Under the pieces are notes generated by a model, which saw only the letters and a list, made by a program, of their open reading frames with translations, searched no databases and was not told the DNA's origin. This document shows, piece by piece, positions 36,778 to 49,777 of a DNA stretch of 64,000 nt. The stretch comes from Paracentrotus lividus (lineage: Eukaryota > Echinodermata > Echinoidea > Camarodonta > Echinidae). The stretch lies in NCBI GenBank assembly GCA_940671915.1, contig CALNVZ010000174.1:19189357-19253356 (forward strand), in the 5' to 3' direction. The translations under genes and the position numbers were made by a program. Each line of letters opens with the position of its first letter. Position 1 is the first letter of the stretch.

Positions 36778-37000
36778 TGCTGGGCCTTCTGTACATATCT
36801 TTCATCTAAAACTTGTTCATGGGCCTTATGTACATATCATTCATGTGAAACTGGCTGGCAGACCTTATGCACATATTATTCATGTAAAACTTGTTGACCT
36901 TGTAAACATAATGTAAAACTGGTTCATGGGCCTTATAAAAGTCTTTGATGTGACTTATGCACATATGAAACTAGTGTGTAGGCCATATGAATATATTATT
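36778..37000 (+). repeat. Degenerate minisatellite, about 60 bp unit
   Basis: The phrases GGGCCTTATGTACATAT and TTCATGTAAAACTTGTTCA recur three to five times with changes, directly downstream of the exon 5 donor. It forms the start of the intron and is not coding. Confidence 0.6.
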
Positions 37001-37297
37001 TGTAACTTTAAAATGCTTAGTTGAACAGACCACATATAAAAAGAATGTAGTGTTGAGTCTTACATAGACACATCTTTTTTATTATATGATTATTTTATTC
37101 ATATTATAAAGGACAGTTGATGAATAATAATAAGTCTACACTGATTGGTCAGAAACACAAAGGTGGATAAATTGTGCTAAGTGCTAATTAGATGTTATCT
37201 ATTATAATTATAAAAATCAAGTCTTGGAATAAAAATAGTATTTAGAGTAAAAAATTGAAATCTGAAATGTTATACATTCACATCTCCATTAGATAAG

Positions 37298-38576
37298 GGG
37301 TCATTCCATCTGGATTCACCCAATGGTTTACATCCTACCGTCTCAGAATTCGATCAAATTTGGTACACATAAAATTTAACATTGGCCTTCCCATGAAACA
37401 AAAAAAACTAGCGTAAACGGTCCGTTGGTTTCCGTGCTGTGGCCCGCCCTTTTTTATTTGTTTTGGCAAAAATGGGTGTGACCTTCCATTTCAACGGCAC
37501 AATGCGCCTGAACTGGTTGACTAATTTTTGTGAAACTGGTACCATTCGAAAGGAAATTCAAAGAGGAATTCAAAAATGGTATAAAAAATATTATTGGAGC
37601 AATTTAAAGTGCTATGACCTTTGACCTTTCCTTTAACCTTGATTTTGACCCCAAGACGAATAATATTTTTACTTGATTTTTATGTATGTTAATTGTCAAT
37701 ATAATATTAACATAACATGTAAATATCTAGGATGATATTTTATTTCTTCACCTTTAAAAACTCTTTTAACTGTAATTTACAAAGTTACTGTTACCCCCAC
37801 ATAGTGATATTTGTGTTGGTAATGTGTGTACAAGTCTCCATTATAGGCTTACTTGATTACTTCCAAACTGAAGTTAAATTACATTCAATTAAAACAAGAA
37901 ACTAAACTTGTCAGGTAATAAAGGAAACATTAAGCACAATTATAATGTGTACTTGTATGTAGACTACATTTGCTTATGAATAGAGACATTTGTTTATAGC
38001 CCTTTTGATTGGGGTGCAATAGGTATACATACAAATCATCAGAAATCTGCGGTTTTGACAGAAACAAAATGCTTCCTACATGTAGTCAGCTCTACTGTCC
38101 CAACCTGGATACATCCTTGAGATCTTTGAAGCATCAGCAACAGATCTGGATTACTTTATGGTATTTGATTGTAAAGTTACTTCAGTTTGAAAGTATTCAT
38201 GTATAATGGAGTCTTGTACACACATTACCAACACAAATATCAGTATGTGGGGGTAACAGTAAATTTGTAAATTACATTTAAAAGAGTTTTTAAAGGTGAA
38301 GAAATAAAATATCATCCTAGATATTTACATGTTATGTTAATATTATACTGACAATCAACATACCTAAAAATCAAGTAAAAATATTATTCGTCTGGGGGTC
38401 AAAATCAATTTTAAAGGAAAGGTCAAAGGTCATAGCATTTTAAATCGTTTATGCTAATTTTTTTTTGTTTCATGGGAAGGTAATGTTAAATTTTATGTGT
38501 ACCAAATTTGAGCAAAGTCTGAGACGGAAGGGTGCAAACTTGCACTTTCATTGGGTGAATTGGCATGGAATGACCC
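37298..38576. mobile_element. Large foldback element (1279 bp) with TAAG target duplication
   Basis: The left end GGGTCATTCCA and right end TGGAATGACCC are flanked by TAAG (37294-37297 and 38577-38580). The left arm, 37298-37835, contains everything in the right arm, 38212-38576, in inverted order, including AGGTCAAAGGTCATAGC-type and TTACATGTTATGTTAATATT segments, with some internal deletion. The middle, about 37840-38210, is not repeated. It has no transposase. Confidence 0.85.
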
Positions 38577-40977
38577 TAAGGTAATATTCTAGAGAATGGA
38601 TAATGTCTACATAAGTGACTGTCTAGTGCTATATACATATGTAAATGTTATTTATTATAACAAAAATTAAGTTTTGGTGTAACAATACAGTTTTTATTAA
38701 AGGAAAAAATTATATCTCAAATGTGATATGTTCACATCTCCATTAGATATGGTAATATTCTCATAAATTATTTGTATGCATTTTACTTTTACGAATCTTA
38801 CCTTCTCCGAAATTAGCAAAAGTAGCATGCATGCAAAAAACTTGTTTTACAGCAGCGTTGCCAGATTCCAAAACTTAAACTTATCGTACCAGGGACTCAG
38901 AATGATTGATTTTTACAAAAGTACATGCAAGATTCCATAGCAATTTGCAGAAAAATCCACCCCAATTTTGGTGATGGGCTATAGGTGCGGAATCAACAAA
39001 AGATCCCATGGAACTTTAATAAAAAATGTGGTTTAACGCTGGCAGATCAGAGAATCTTCCATGATTTGGTGGGGGCGGAGCCCCCAGAACTTTGAGGCAT
39101 TATGTGGTTTTATCAATTATTTTTCACTGAGTTCGCTAATGAATTAGTGTTATCTGATGAAATGAGTCATTATTATCATACATTCACCATTTTTTGCAAT
39201 TGTTGATCATATATCGTACAGAGGGTATAAATTGTCATACAAATTGTAATTTCTAAAAATCAATAAGTAGGTTCAGAAAGGAAACAAATCTAATAAAAGA
39301 TTGATGTTGTTTTTATCTATCTCTTCATATTCTCTCTCCAGTCTGTGATACGTGTCAGATTAAATCATGCATGTGGACTGAAATTAGGGCACTGTTTTGT
39401 TCATCACCTCATTTTAAAGAGTTATAAATCTAGAGGTTATAAATCTAGAGCAATTGTCAACAAGCCCCTAAAAAGATTGGTACTGTTGCTTTTGTTTTTG
39501 TTTTTATTGTTTGTTTTTTTTTTTAATGAAAAATGGTTGTATCTTACAATCTTTAAATTGAATGTGAACAGACCTTTTATTTTCTTCCTTCTATAAAAAA
39601 ACCGAAGCATTTAAAGTGCCCTGAAAACTAATATTGGGGGATTTGGCCATGACAACCAAAACAAGGACTTATTGGGGGGGGGGGTGGGGGAGAAGCAATT
39701 TTTACTAAATCGCTTTTTTTTCTATCTTCGTCACAAATTTCCTCTTTTCCACTCTGAATCTGAACGCTGGGCTGCATGCAGCCTTATGCAAAGAAAAACT
39801 GAAACATGAACTATTTTTGTACGGCAAATTGGTGTTGCCATGGTTACTATTCTGTTGTGACGTGTTGCACCTTGAAGGTGAGTGTACCATAGAAGATCCC
39901 TGGATACTCAGAGCTACACAAATGAAAAGAGTGAAATGAGAGAGAGATTTAGACAGACACAGAGAGGGAGCGAGAGAGACAGACAGATAGATGGGAGAGG
40001 AGGAGGGGGGGGGAGCGAATAATAAGTTAAGGTGAGGGAGTTGAGAAGACAAAAGTTATACCTTATATTACTTGAGAGAGCTACAGCAGGAGAAGAGAGA
40101 GATGGGTTTTTTATTCAGTTGGAAAAAGAAGTTGTTGAGAGAGACATAGAGAGTGGTAGGGTTCAATTCATACAAAGACTAGATAAGAATTGAGAAGTAA
40201 GAGAAGGATTAAGAAATAGAATGAGCAAAGATATAGTGGTATTAAACAGAAAGAAGAATTCTTAGAATGTTATATGATGCTCTGGTTATAAATTAAGCAA
40301 AAGATCTTTTCACTATTGGGAAAAAACATCTTGAAAACGTCCTTCCCCTTTTCTAGGAGTCTTAGCACTGTTTTGTCAAATCATTTGTAAATTTTGTAAT
40401 CTGACTTTTCGTCTTTTGCCAATCGGTCTAATTATTTGCAAATAGTGTAATTTACCTTTTATTCTTTAATAAAACTCACAATTAGAAAAAGACAAAGCGT
40501 CCTTTGCCCCAAATCAGGCTACCGGTAGGTGTTTATGAGAGTAAATGCTAGGCACACCAAATATTGATTGATATGTACACTGTGTTTTTCTTCAGGCCGA
40601 GTATTTATGGAGACAACTCTGTATAACCTGCTTAATACCCACTTATTGTCAATTACGATTATGGTATTTGAAAACCGAGACACACATCTTTTCTTACTCT
40701 TTAAATAATTCATGTATTTAACATAACCTGACTTTGCTAATATTTACAAAGATATCTTTTAGCTGAATCCACGTTTATTAATAAGTGTACACATAAGTAA
40801 TTTGTGAAGATGAGATTTTTGCTTGTACATCATGTATTCTTATTTTTCCTTTTACTGTACTATAATCATGTAATCATGCTATGACACCATTATGAGTATT
40901 AACACCATTATTATTTTCATACAACCAAAACAAGCTCATACTTTTCTATGTTCTCTTCACTTCATTTGCATTAACAG

Positions 40978-41111
40978 TGTGTAAAATGAACGTCCATAAA
41001 AGATGTAGTAGAAATGTGGCCAATAACTGTGGTGTGAATAACAAGGAAATGGCAGACATTTTGAGGGAGATGGGTGTTACAGGAGACAAGCTTTCAATAA
41101 AGAGAAAAAAG
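40978..41111 (+). CDS. PRKCE: PKC epsilon-type exon 6 (C1B end, hinge start)
   Basis: 134 bp between TTAACAG and GTAAGC, residues 155-199. [10 protein letters not shown] and Cys172 complete the C1B zinc ligands. The sequence then runs [18 protein letters not shown], matching the short conserved helix after C1B in epsilon and eta isoforms, and ends in the basic SIKRKK, which starts the variable hinge. It leaves in phase 0. Confidence 0.95.
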
Positions 41112-42072
41112 GTAAGCTCAAACCCAACTCAGATGACAAGAGTTTAGTCATTTTGACCAGTCTTCCCAAAGTACATTGTGTTATTAGCTTATTGTGACTT
41201 AAAGGTATTATCATATTTTTTATGAAGACGGAGAAGAACATTGAAAAGCATCACTTCTTGTAAATTTATGCATAATTATGCTGCACAGACATTCTTTTAA
41301 GACACTTTCCCATATATATTTTTCTTTATAAAGGTTTTTTTTTGTGTGAATTACATGTACTTTAAAATTGAAAAACAAATATTTTCTGTTCTAATTACCA
41401 TTAAAAATACTAAGTGTATAATCAATTTTTTTTATTAAATAAAATTTTAATTATGAGATTGTCCTGCATATTTTTAATGAGTTTCTCTGCACGTTTATTT
41501 GGTGGCAGAATTGTTACACTTAATGCGATGGTCATAAATGGTCGTACATGCATCGTGCACCGCTCTACGTGAAATTCATGGAAAAAATCTATATCGCACG
41601 CACATTTTTTCAGACTGCAGGAATCACAGAAATTTGCCTTTGGGACACAAACGATCAATTATGACCACCGCATTAGTTTGTATATTCAAGTACATAAAAA
41701 CATATCATTCTGTCACAAAACTTACTGGGTTTTTTTAAATTTTTTTTAAATCATTATTATTATTCTGATTATTATTATTTTTTTTAAATTTATATTCAGA
41801 GACTTCAAAAAGATAGTTTACTGTAAATATTGCCTTTTAGAAACATAGCAATTACATTTACAATTTTGTTTTTACCGAGCTGTACTAGTTATATTTAGAT
41901 TCTTATCAATCAATCTAATAGATTAGAATTCGAAAACTTTTTTCTTTTTTGAAAAATAGGATAGATTTATTTGTGCAATATATTATAGATGAAGCTTTTC
42001 TTATTGTCATTCATGTAACGGTAATGTGATGTTAGTATTATATTGACATAATGGAGGGGAATCTATTCCTAG
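41112..42072 (+). other. Intron 6 (0.96 kb)
   Basis: A+T-rich with runs of A and T and a (TTA)-like patch near 41750-41790. I see no repeat with defined ends and no exon. Confidence 0.8.
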
Positions 42073-42145
42073 GCAATTGTCAAAGAATCTGGAAGCACCT
42101 GCCCAATGTCAACAATAACTGAAAGTTCCATCGGTTCTGGAGAAG
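42073..42145 (+). CDS. PRKCE: PKC epsilon-type exon 7 (hinge)
   Basis: 73 bp between TTCCTAG and GTACAT. It reads AIVKESGSTCPMSTITESSI and GSGE, rich in Ser and Thr. It lies in the V3 hinge, the least conserved part of the enzyme, so support comes from splice borders and phase (0 in, 1 out) more than from similarity. It could be an optional exon, but skipping it would shift the frame because 73 is not a multiple of three. Confidence 0.82.
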
Positions 42146-44171
42146 GTACATCGATGTTAATCATTACCTGCATTCCTGCACCTTATATATAGTTACATAT
42201 TTGAGTATATATTCATATGTATTATCACACCTACATTTACTTTGCACAGCCATGTGTCTTGTCAGCCTTATGTGGGTTTTCTCCCTGTGGGTTTTTTTTT
42301 TAACCATTTGTAATTAGAATAGTTTGACAGGTGAATGGATAGCTTAGCTTCTTATTTTATCTCCCCTTATTGTTTGCTTGTCGTATGTTGATTCACTCAC
42401 CACATATTCTCTTTTTAGTTCAGTTATAGATTCTTTTCGTTTTACTTGGTAATACCTAAATTCTTCAAACATGGTGGTAATCAATTGTCATGTTGTGTCT
42501 CTTTTTTTGTATCCTCTGTCCACCCCCTTTATTATCCCCCCCCTCCTTTATTATCCCCCATCCCATTTCCACACCCTCTCTTTAATACATGGAATTATCC
42601 CTCATCCCCAAACCTTCCATTTTAATGAATATAAATTACTCCCACCTCACATCCCATCCCATGCTTTGTCCCATGGAACGTCTTTCCACCTCATCCATTG
42701 GCTTAATACGGTCGACCCCCACCCCCTCCTTATCATGTCACTATATCTGTCTTTAATTGCCAAAAATTTAAATTCATACTGGCCCTAATTTTGCACTACC
42801 CCTACTCATGTATGTTACGCATTTCTCAAAATAATGTAACCCAATATTGGATTACAAATTTATCCTTCTACCGACAATCACAATTATCAACTTGAATATC
42901 TTGTTTTTAAAAAATAAATGGAAACGATTACCACCCCTACCTGCAAATATCCTTGTGTCTGGCTGCTTTGTCTTTTTGCATTATCAATGTTGCAAATAAT
43001 ATTGCCCTTATGAATGATTTGTATGTCTTGAATGAATAATGCTTCCCTTGAAATCCTAATGTCACTCTGGATCATTTTAAAATAAATAATAATCCATAAA
43101 AATTACAAATTATGTTGTCCTGCAAAAATCCAAATCCTTCCCTTTACCCAACTTTTAACCCTGCACTCTCTAAAATACCCCTTGGTCCAAAACTGTCCTC
43201 CTCTCTTTTGCAACCAATATAGTCCTCTTTCGAAATTCGCAATCGTCCTCCTCTCAACAACTCCAGATCTCTCTCGCTCTCGTCGACGCCCCTTTTGCCG
43301 GAGCTGGAAGGTACCTCCAATCGTCATTCGGCATTTGCATGTCACCAACCTTATAGCATGCACCGCTACCTTGATCAGAGTACGTAGTCATTGAAAAAAA
43401 AAGGAAACATAAATCATAGGATAATAAAATGGAAAATGAAACTAACTGAAGATCCATTAAGATAAATGGGATGTTAAACTAAACCCATCAAAGACATTCA
43501 TAAGAAGTCTGTCTTAAGTCACAAAAGAGCTGTTCATGAGCACAAATATTTTTTTTTAAACATCATCAATCATTAAAAAAAAAAAAAAAAAAAAAATTGG
43601 CAATGAAAAGTAAAATGCAAAATAAAAGGAAGCCAAAGACATGCATGTATCATTAAATAAACACACAATTTTAATCAAAAGCACTTATGAAAAAAATTTA
43701 GGGGCTAATGTCAAACAAGAAAAATGGACCAAACTGGACTAGAATAGTGATTTTACATTTAGATTGAAGATGTCTTTTTGAAATAAACAAATCTCAATAA
43801 GAGAAATAATAGCATCTACTGAAACTTTAGACAGTTTTTAAAACAAATTTCAACAAATTAGAGGGCATAAGAATTCTATGATTATTACAGTGTGCCATTA
43901 TTGAAATTCATGAACGTCTACAATTTTTGGAATTGCAAGCATTCAAAAAAAAAAAAATGAAATAATCAATTTATTAAGAGATTTATGCAATTTTTTTAAA
44001 GTCTTAAAATGATTGTACGCCGAATTAGAAAACAAGAACTTTCTCTGTCACTCTTGACTTTGAAAACATTATTGTACAAATGTATACTCATAGCCATTAG
44101 GGTGTTAATTCATCTACTTTATGAAGGTTTATTTCCTTCTGGCTCTCCCATGAAAGTATTGAATGTGTTAT

Positions 44172-45472
44172 ACTGAGTGAGTCAGAAAAAAACTAAACAC
44201 AGAATATTGTCTTTACAAAGGAAACTAATTTATGAACCCTAAAGTATTATACATATTTGGAATCTTTGGTACCATTTTTGTATGGTATGAGTTCATGCTT
44301 GGATAAACATAGCATATTCTTTACGAGAAGGTAAAAAGCGACTTGTGCCAAGTTGGGGTGAAATTCTAACACCTAAAACTACCAAATACGCAACTCCATC
44401 TTGATTAAAATGACATAACTTTTTAACAAAAAGGTCTTGAGCAAAATAACTTAGCAAGACTATTTTTAGGCCTACAGGTATCAACTAGATTCTGCATAAA
44501 ATTGAGATTGATTTATCAAGTATTCCGTGAGTGAGCACACATCAAAGAGCAAATGGTCATTTACAGACCTAAAAAGGACTTTTAATACTTTCAAAAAGTA
44601 ACTATTTTGTATTTGACGTGTGTTCACTCATGCTCGAATCCACAGATCTATCTTTTGTTTTGCACATATTGTAGTAGATAGTTGTAACAACAACTTTTAA
44701 AAGTTATTTTGCTCAAAACCTTTTATTTGAAAAGTTATGTTTTTTAAAATCAGGATGGAGTTGCTTATATTTAGCTTTTTCTTTTATGATTTCACCCCCA
44801 CTTTGGTACATGTCGCTTTTTACCTTCTCGTAAACAATGTGTCGTATTTATTCAAGCGTGATCACATACAAAGCAAAAAGGGTACCGAAGATGCGGAAGA
44901 AGTTACTCTTTTAAAGCTGGTGTATAGTTTCGGGAGAAAGAAAAAAATTAATTTGGATTCACAAATAGATAAATTATGAAAGACTGAATCCAATAACAAT
45001 GATAAAGCAAATTATAGTACTTTAAATCTTGTTTTAGTGTCTTTATTTCATAATATAAGTATAAAAAAGATAAGACGGGGACCTGTCTCAGGTTAGCGCT
45101 CACGTGGAAAACCAATGGGGATTCTCTTGTGTGGGTGTTACACACAGATCTTCGCACTAATTCATGCCGTAACCTCCGGTGTGCGAACGTCTCAGCAGAG
45201 GTCTAAACGGCAGTTAAATTACGCTTCATTCAAACATTTTCAATAAATTCATCGGAAATGATGAAAGGAATGTCACAAGATCTCTCACACATATCTTTTA
45301 GTGCAATGTGGACAACGTGTAACCACATTTGATCGGTTTCGTGCCAATTCCTTTTTTGTTACCAAAACTATACACCAGGTTTAATATATGTGTAATAATT
45401 GGGGGTTCATAAACTGGGTTTCTATTTAACCACAATTTTCTAAGTGTTTAGTTTTTTCTTTACTTACTAGGT
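44172..45472. mobile_element. Foldback element with TA-flanked ACTGAGTGAGTCAG-like ends
   Basis: The left end ACTGAGTGAGTCAGAAAAAA with AACTAAACAC pairs with the right end GTGTTTAGTTTTTTCTTTAC near 45444-45463. Inner pairing follows: ACGAGAAGGTAAAAAGCGAC at 44320-44342 with GTCGCTTTTTACCTTCTCGT at 44811-44831, and GCAACTCCATC with GATGGAGTTGC. The end sequence resembles mariner-type ends, which is inference. The right arm is split by the insertion at 44915-45380. Confidence 0.65.
44915..45380. mobile_element. TTAA-flanked insertion inside the foldback (466 bp)
   Basis: CTGGTGTATAGTTT at 44917-44930 and AAACTATACACCAG at 45365-45378 are inverted ends. TTAA lies at 44911-44914 and 45381-45384. 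TTAA duplications are typical of piggyBac and Kolobok transposons. Removing it roughly rejoins the right arm of the host foldback in line with its left arm. Confidence 0.65.
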
Positions 45473-47390
45473 ATAATGGGAAAATTGATATGTTCATCAT
45501 ATTAGGGAGGCTCATTATAATAAATCATTTATCTACGTCAAGAACAGTTTTCTTTTATGTGAATAAGTGAATTGTTTGCATGAATTTATGTGGTGTTCTT
45601 CATTATTTATGTTCCCTTGTGTGTAGATATATTATGCATGATTTGTTATATATTGTTGCAAGTAAATGTTGGAGTAGTTTGGAAAGAAGTCATCTCTCTT
45701 AAAGGAGAGATGTTGTATATGATAGGATTATTGTTGAATATTATTTTGTTGGTATTCATCATGTTCGAAATGAAAATATGGTGTGATACTTCTTGTGTGT
45801 TAGGGTTAATATATCAGTGTAACCCAATTCCAAATTAGAAATATATATTTTACATGTATTCAGCAATTGATTAACTAGAACATTCTGTAGGGATATACAT
45901 GTAGTCTAAAATTAAAAACAACTCATTAGTTTTATAAGTATTTTTTTCTTTTTTATTTATTTCATTTATTTTTCACATATATAGAGCTCATAAAAGTGCT
46001 ATGGCAACAGTTTCTAGGATGTTATTTCTCAAAACATATTGGAAAAATATAAGTGTTTGGGTGCATTTGTTGCCTGATATGTTTGTTGTTTAGTGTGATA
46101 TGTCTTCAAACTAATATGAAAGTGTATGGCATTGGACCCATACTAACTTCACAGATTATGTCTTTGTGCCAATAAAGAGTTTATCAGTTTAGTAAAGGAT
46201 CTCTTTCTTGTGTTTTCCATGATTTCTCCCTTATCTGTCATACTCTTTATTCATTTGTGTGATTTCACTTTAATTTCCTAAAACTCTCAATATCTGTTGC
46301 TGCTTACTTTCATCTTATTGTCTCTTTGTGTCAATCCACCTATTTTCTGATCATGCTCAATCTTTCCTGTTATCCTCAAGTTTGCTTTCAACATTTGTTT
46401 ATTTTTCATTATTATTTTCTTCTCTTTATTTTGTCCTAATTTAACATACTTGTTCCATCTGCATCATGCATTTTCATATCTTGCCTGCTTTATTTCTCTC
46501 TGCCACACCTCCCAAACAAAAAATTAAGCAATCTTGTTAATGCATTCATTCTCTAAATTTCTTGTATCACCTTTATTACTGTGATCATGATCCATTCATT
46601 TTCCCTCAAACCACTTACTTTTACACATTTATCTTCATTTATTCATATTTTATGCTTTCTTTGGCTATTAATGGTGCTGCATGTAAATAATTACATTATT
46701 ATTTCTACTCATACACTCCTTTCATCTTCTTTTTATTATTATTTTTTTCTTTCTGAATTTCATCAATGATTAATCACTCTGTCTTTCTTTGTTCTTCTTT
46801 TTCCATCTTGTATTTCCCATCAAATTGTATCCTCTATATTTCCCCTCTTTTTGTATTCATTCCATTTTCTCTATAAACACTTTTTACTTGGTTAATAATA
46901 CTCATCCTTTATTCTCCTCTGTTCCTATTCTTATTCATACATTTGAATGTCTATTCCTCTCTTACATGCTTCTCTTCCACCCTTTATATATCCTGTCCTT
47001 GCCTTTTAAAAAAAATTGTTCATGGTTATTTTAATCTACCATTTGCTACTTACTCCGACCTATTTCTTGTCTCTTCCATGACTTTCTTTCAACCTAATCC
47101 CATTATTGTTTTAATATCCATTCCATGCAATTATCACTTGCATAACAAACACATTGTCTTTTGTTAATAACATATTTCCTCTGTCTTCTACACTGTTCTG
47201 AATACTGTTTTTTCTACATCTGTCATCATTTATAACCATATCTGTATATCTTCTTATATCTTGCTCCTCTCCCCACCTCTCTCTGTACTTGCAACACACT
47301 TTCTTACAACAACAACCACAAAATCTTGCTTGTATCTAACTGGACTAATCTCATACCTCTGTCCTTGTACATGACCCAATGGTGCTATAG

Positions 47391-47578
47391 GTACCAGTAA
47401 GATAGAAGAGATGGGTGAAGCGACGGGCAAGCTAACGCTAGGAGACAGTAAGAGCCACGTTGGGTCGGCCATGCGGACGCAATCACTACAGGAAGAACTA
47501 GAGAGAAGACCAAGCAAACGCTACAACCTGGATAACTTTACCTTCCTCAAAGTGCTGGGTAAAGGCAGTTTTGGCAAG
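47391..47578 (+). CDS. PRKCE: PKC epsilon-type exon 8 (hinge end, glycine-rich loop)
   Basis: 188 bp between GCTATAG and GTGAGT, residues 224-286. The first two thirds are hinge, with SLQEELERRPSKRYNLDNF leading into the kinase domain. It ends in FTFLKVLGKGSFGK, the ATP-binding glycine loop (G-x-G-x-x-G). The hinge from exon 7 to here is about 70-80 residues, slightly shorter than in vertebrate PKC epsilon. It leaves in phase 0. Confidence 0.95.
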
Positions 47579-48946
47579 GTGAGTTAATATGCCCAAAGAT
47601 GAATCCTCTCTCTCATCAGACTGGGTTTGGGGAGGCTTACAAAGAAAATTGAGCTGTTGGTCCCTACATACTGTCAGTGCATGTTTTCATGTGTCAAGAG
47701 GAAACCCTGAAAGATTCATTTACTAAGCATCGTCATTACATGCTTCGTAATGAGTAAAATGTGATTATTTTACCTTCATATATAGCCTGCAGTATTTACT
47801 TAAGTTTACCAAGGAATGCTTATGAATACGGTGATATTCATTCATTAATATCTTGGCAATTAAACAACCAATTAGCTCCAAAGTCCCATATTCTATTAGG
47901 ACTTTTTGTCCATTACAAAAATTCTGGTAGGATTGAAGCTCAAGCTTTTTTTTACTCACTAATTACTCCATTAGGCTTTTTTTTTTTTTTTCATATTCTT
48001 AAGATTAATATCATCAATATCAGGAATAAAACTCTAGTTACGAGGCGATTTCTAGATTATTTTTTGTGAACATTATTTAGAAAAAAGAATTGAATCTCTC
48101 CTGTGACTTGATTTTTGTGTGCTGTGTTCACTTGATAAGATGCTATGTGTTAACATCAGTACATAAAATATCTGTTGTTAAGGTAGTGTCAGCTTTTGCA
48201 GGCAAAAATATTAAATTTCTAGTTTTTGAGAGGATATAGTAGTATACCAATGACTATATCTTCCACAACATGATTAGCTCAAATGTGTATGTTTGTCATT
48301 ATATTGCGGATTATCAAAATTCATTCCTATTTTTTTTCGAACCTCGAAAAAATAACCGTACGGTGCGAACCGCTGACCGCTAGCGCAGAGAATAATGCAC
48401 GCTGATGCGCCGTGTGTATATTGCTGTGTGCGATCCGTGCCGCACGCGCTGTAATATCAGCGATGTTGATGGAGAGCTGGTCAAGATTGGTAGTCAGACT
48501 TTCGTTTCGTATTACTGATCTAGGCAACCTATGACAGTAAGATTGAATAGACAGTATAGGTCGATCATATTCTACAGTTATGCCAAGTTGCATTAGTTTT
48601 CGCAATTTGTGAAAAAGGCTGATACTACCTTTAAGTGACTCAAATTTATGAATGTTTCTTTCCTTGGGAACTATATTTACAGGTTATTTCACTAACCTGC
48701 TCTTAATGAATGAACTAAAATACTTGGAATCCTGTACTTATAGTTGAGTGCATTTAGCCGTACATGATTAATTCCTGTATGTTCTCTTTTCAATTAGTTA
48801 AATGATTCATTGTTTATGTGACAATGACTTGCCTCCTTAAAAAGTGAAACCTAGCTTGCTTCCTGTCATACATGTAGTAATTCATAGAAATTGTGCTTAA
48901 ATAGTTGAAGTTTAGTATAGGAAGTGAAGTAGGCTGCTACTGCGAG

Positions 48947-48969
48947 TATATTATTATTATTATTATTAC

Positions 48970-49009
<40 letters not shown>

Positions 49010-49011
49010 TT
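48947..49011 (+). repeat. Microsatellite (ATT)n
   Basis: About twenty ATT units with one CTT interruption, next to a palindromic element. No further meaning inferred. Confidence 0.9.
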
Positions 49012-49036
49012 TTCATTTGACACCTTCAATACATAG

Positions 49037-49155
49037 AATCTATAACACTGGTGTAGAGCATCAACACACTTTCTTTTGTTATTGGGGGGATGATGAATAG
49101 ATCATCCCCCTACAAACAAAAGAAATGAATGCGTGTCTACGCCCGTGATCTACAA
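49037..49155. mobile_element. Hairpin MITE, GGGGGATGAT centre
   Basis: GGGGGATGAT and ATCATCCCCC flank a 6-base loop at 49095-49100. Pairing extends outward through TTCTTTTGTT and AACAAAAGAAA, then GTGTAGAGCAT and its diverged partner GTGTCTACGCC. It is a short non-coding foldback next to a trinucleotide tract. Confidence 0.6.
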
Positions 49156-49777
49156 TACAATATAATGATAATGTGATACAATAATCAACAAATATACATG
49201 TACATGCAGTACAAATAAGTTGACACATCACTTCTATAGGCACTTATACACCTGACAAGGCAAACTGGAAATAAAAAAGATTACTTAAAAATCCATGGCC
49301 CACAGTACTTCTTCCTGCACCCGATCAAATGCATAAGTGATGAACATCAAACTGTGAATTACAATAAAGCAAAATATTTCAAAGATTTCAAGAGAGATAT
49401 AGAGCAATCATAGATGGCACTCTCTCTTCAATATACTGTGTTCAAATCCTACATTATTCACTGCTTTTGAATTGAAACAAAAACAATTATTGTACATGTA
49501 AGTCTCACATTTTTTTTTTGTTTTAAATATAAATATATAATGTCTTGGCATTACCAAACAAGTATATGTGGTGAACATATGGCTGAAGCCTAAAGCAAAA
49601 TCGAGTCTAAGCTGGATAAAATGCCAAGTCATAGGTGACCAAAGAGAATCAATTCAGCAGTTTGTCTTGATGTAATGGTTGTGGTTGTTATGGAACCAAT
49701 ATCAACAAGGTTTGATGAAATGCTATGCAAGGAAGTGATGATGAAAGAATGCTTCTGATTCTCCTTTTTGCTGACAG

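Larger units (their letters stand above)
36772..40977 (+). other. Intron 5 (4.2 kb)
   Basis: Begins with a degenerate roughly 60 bp tandem repeat (36778-37000, GGGCCTTATGTACATAT type). It then holds a duplicated segment (37165-37297 and about 38600-38755), the first copy of which is interrupted by the foldback at 37298-38576. A GA-rich tract lies at 39955-40120. No extra exon is supported. Confidence 0.7.
42146..47390 (+). other. Intron 7 (5.2 kb)
   Basis: Contains pyrimidine-rich stretches at 42500-42760 and 46200-47350, a 22-base A run at 43575-43596 and a nested foldback block at 44172-45472. No coding exon is supported in between. Confidence 0.7.
47579..49777 (+). other. Intron 8 (2.2 kb)
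   Basis: Contains an (ATT)n microsatellite at 48947-49011 followed by a hairpin element at about 49037-49155. The rest is A+T-rich with no recognised exon. A GC-richer patch at 48355-48470 was not recognised. Confidence 0.75.
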
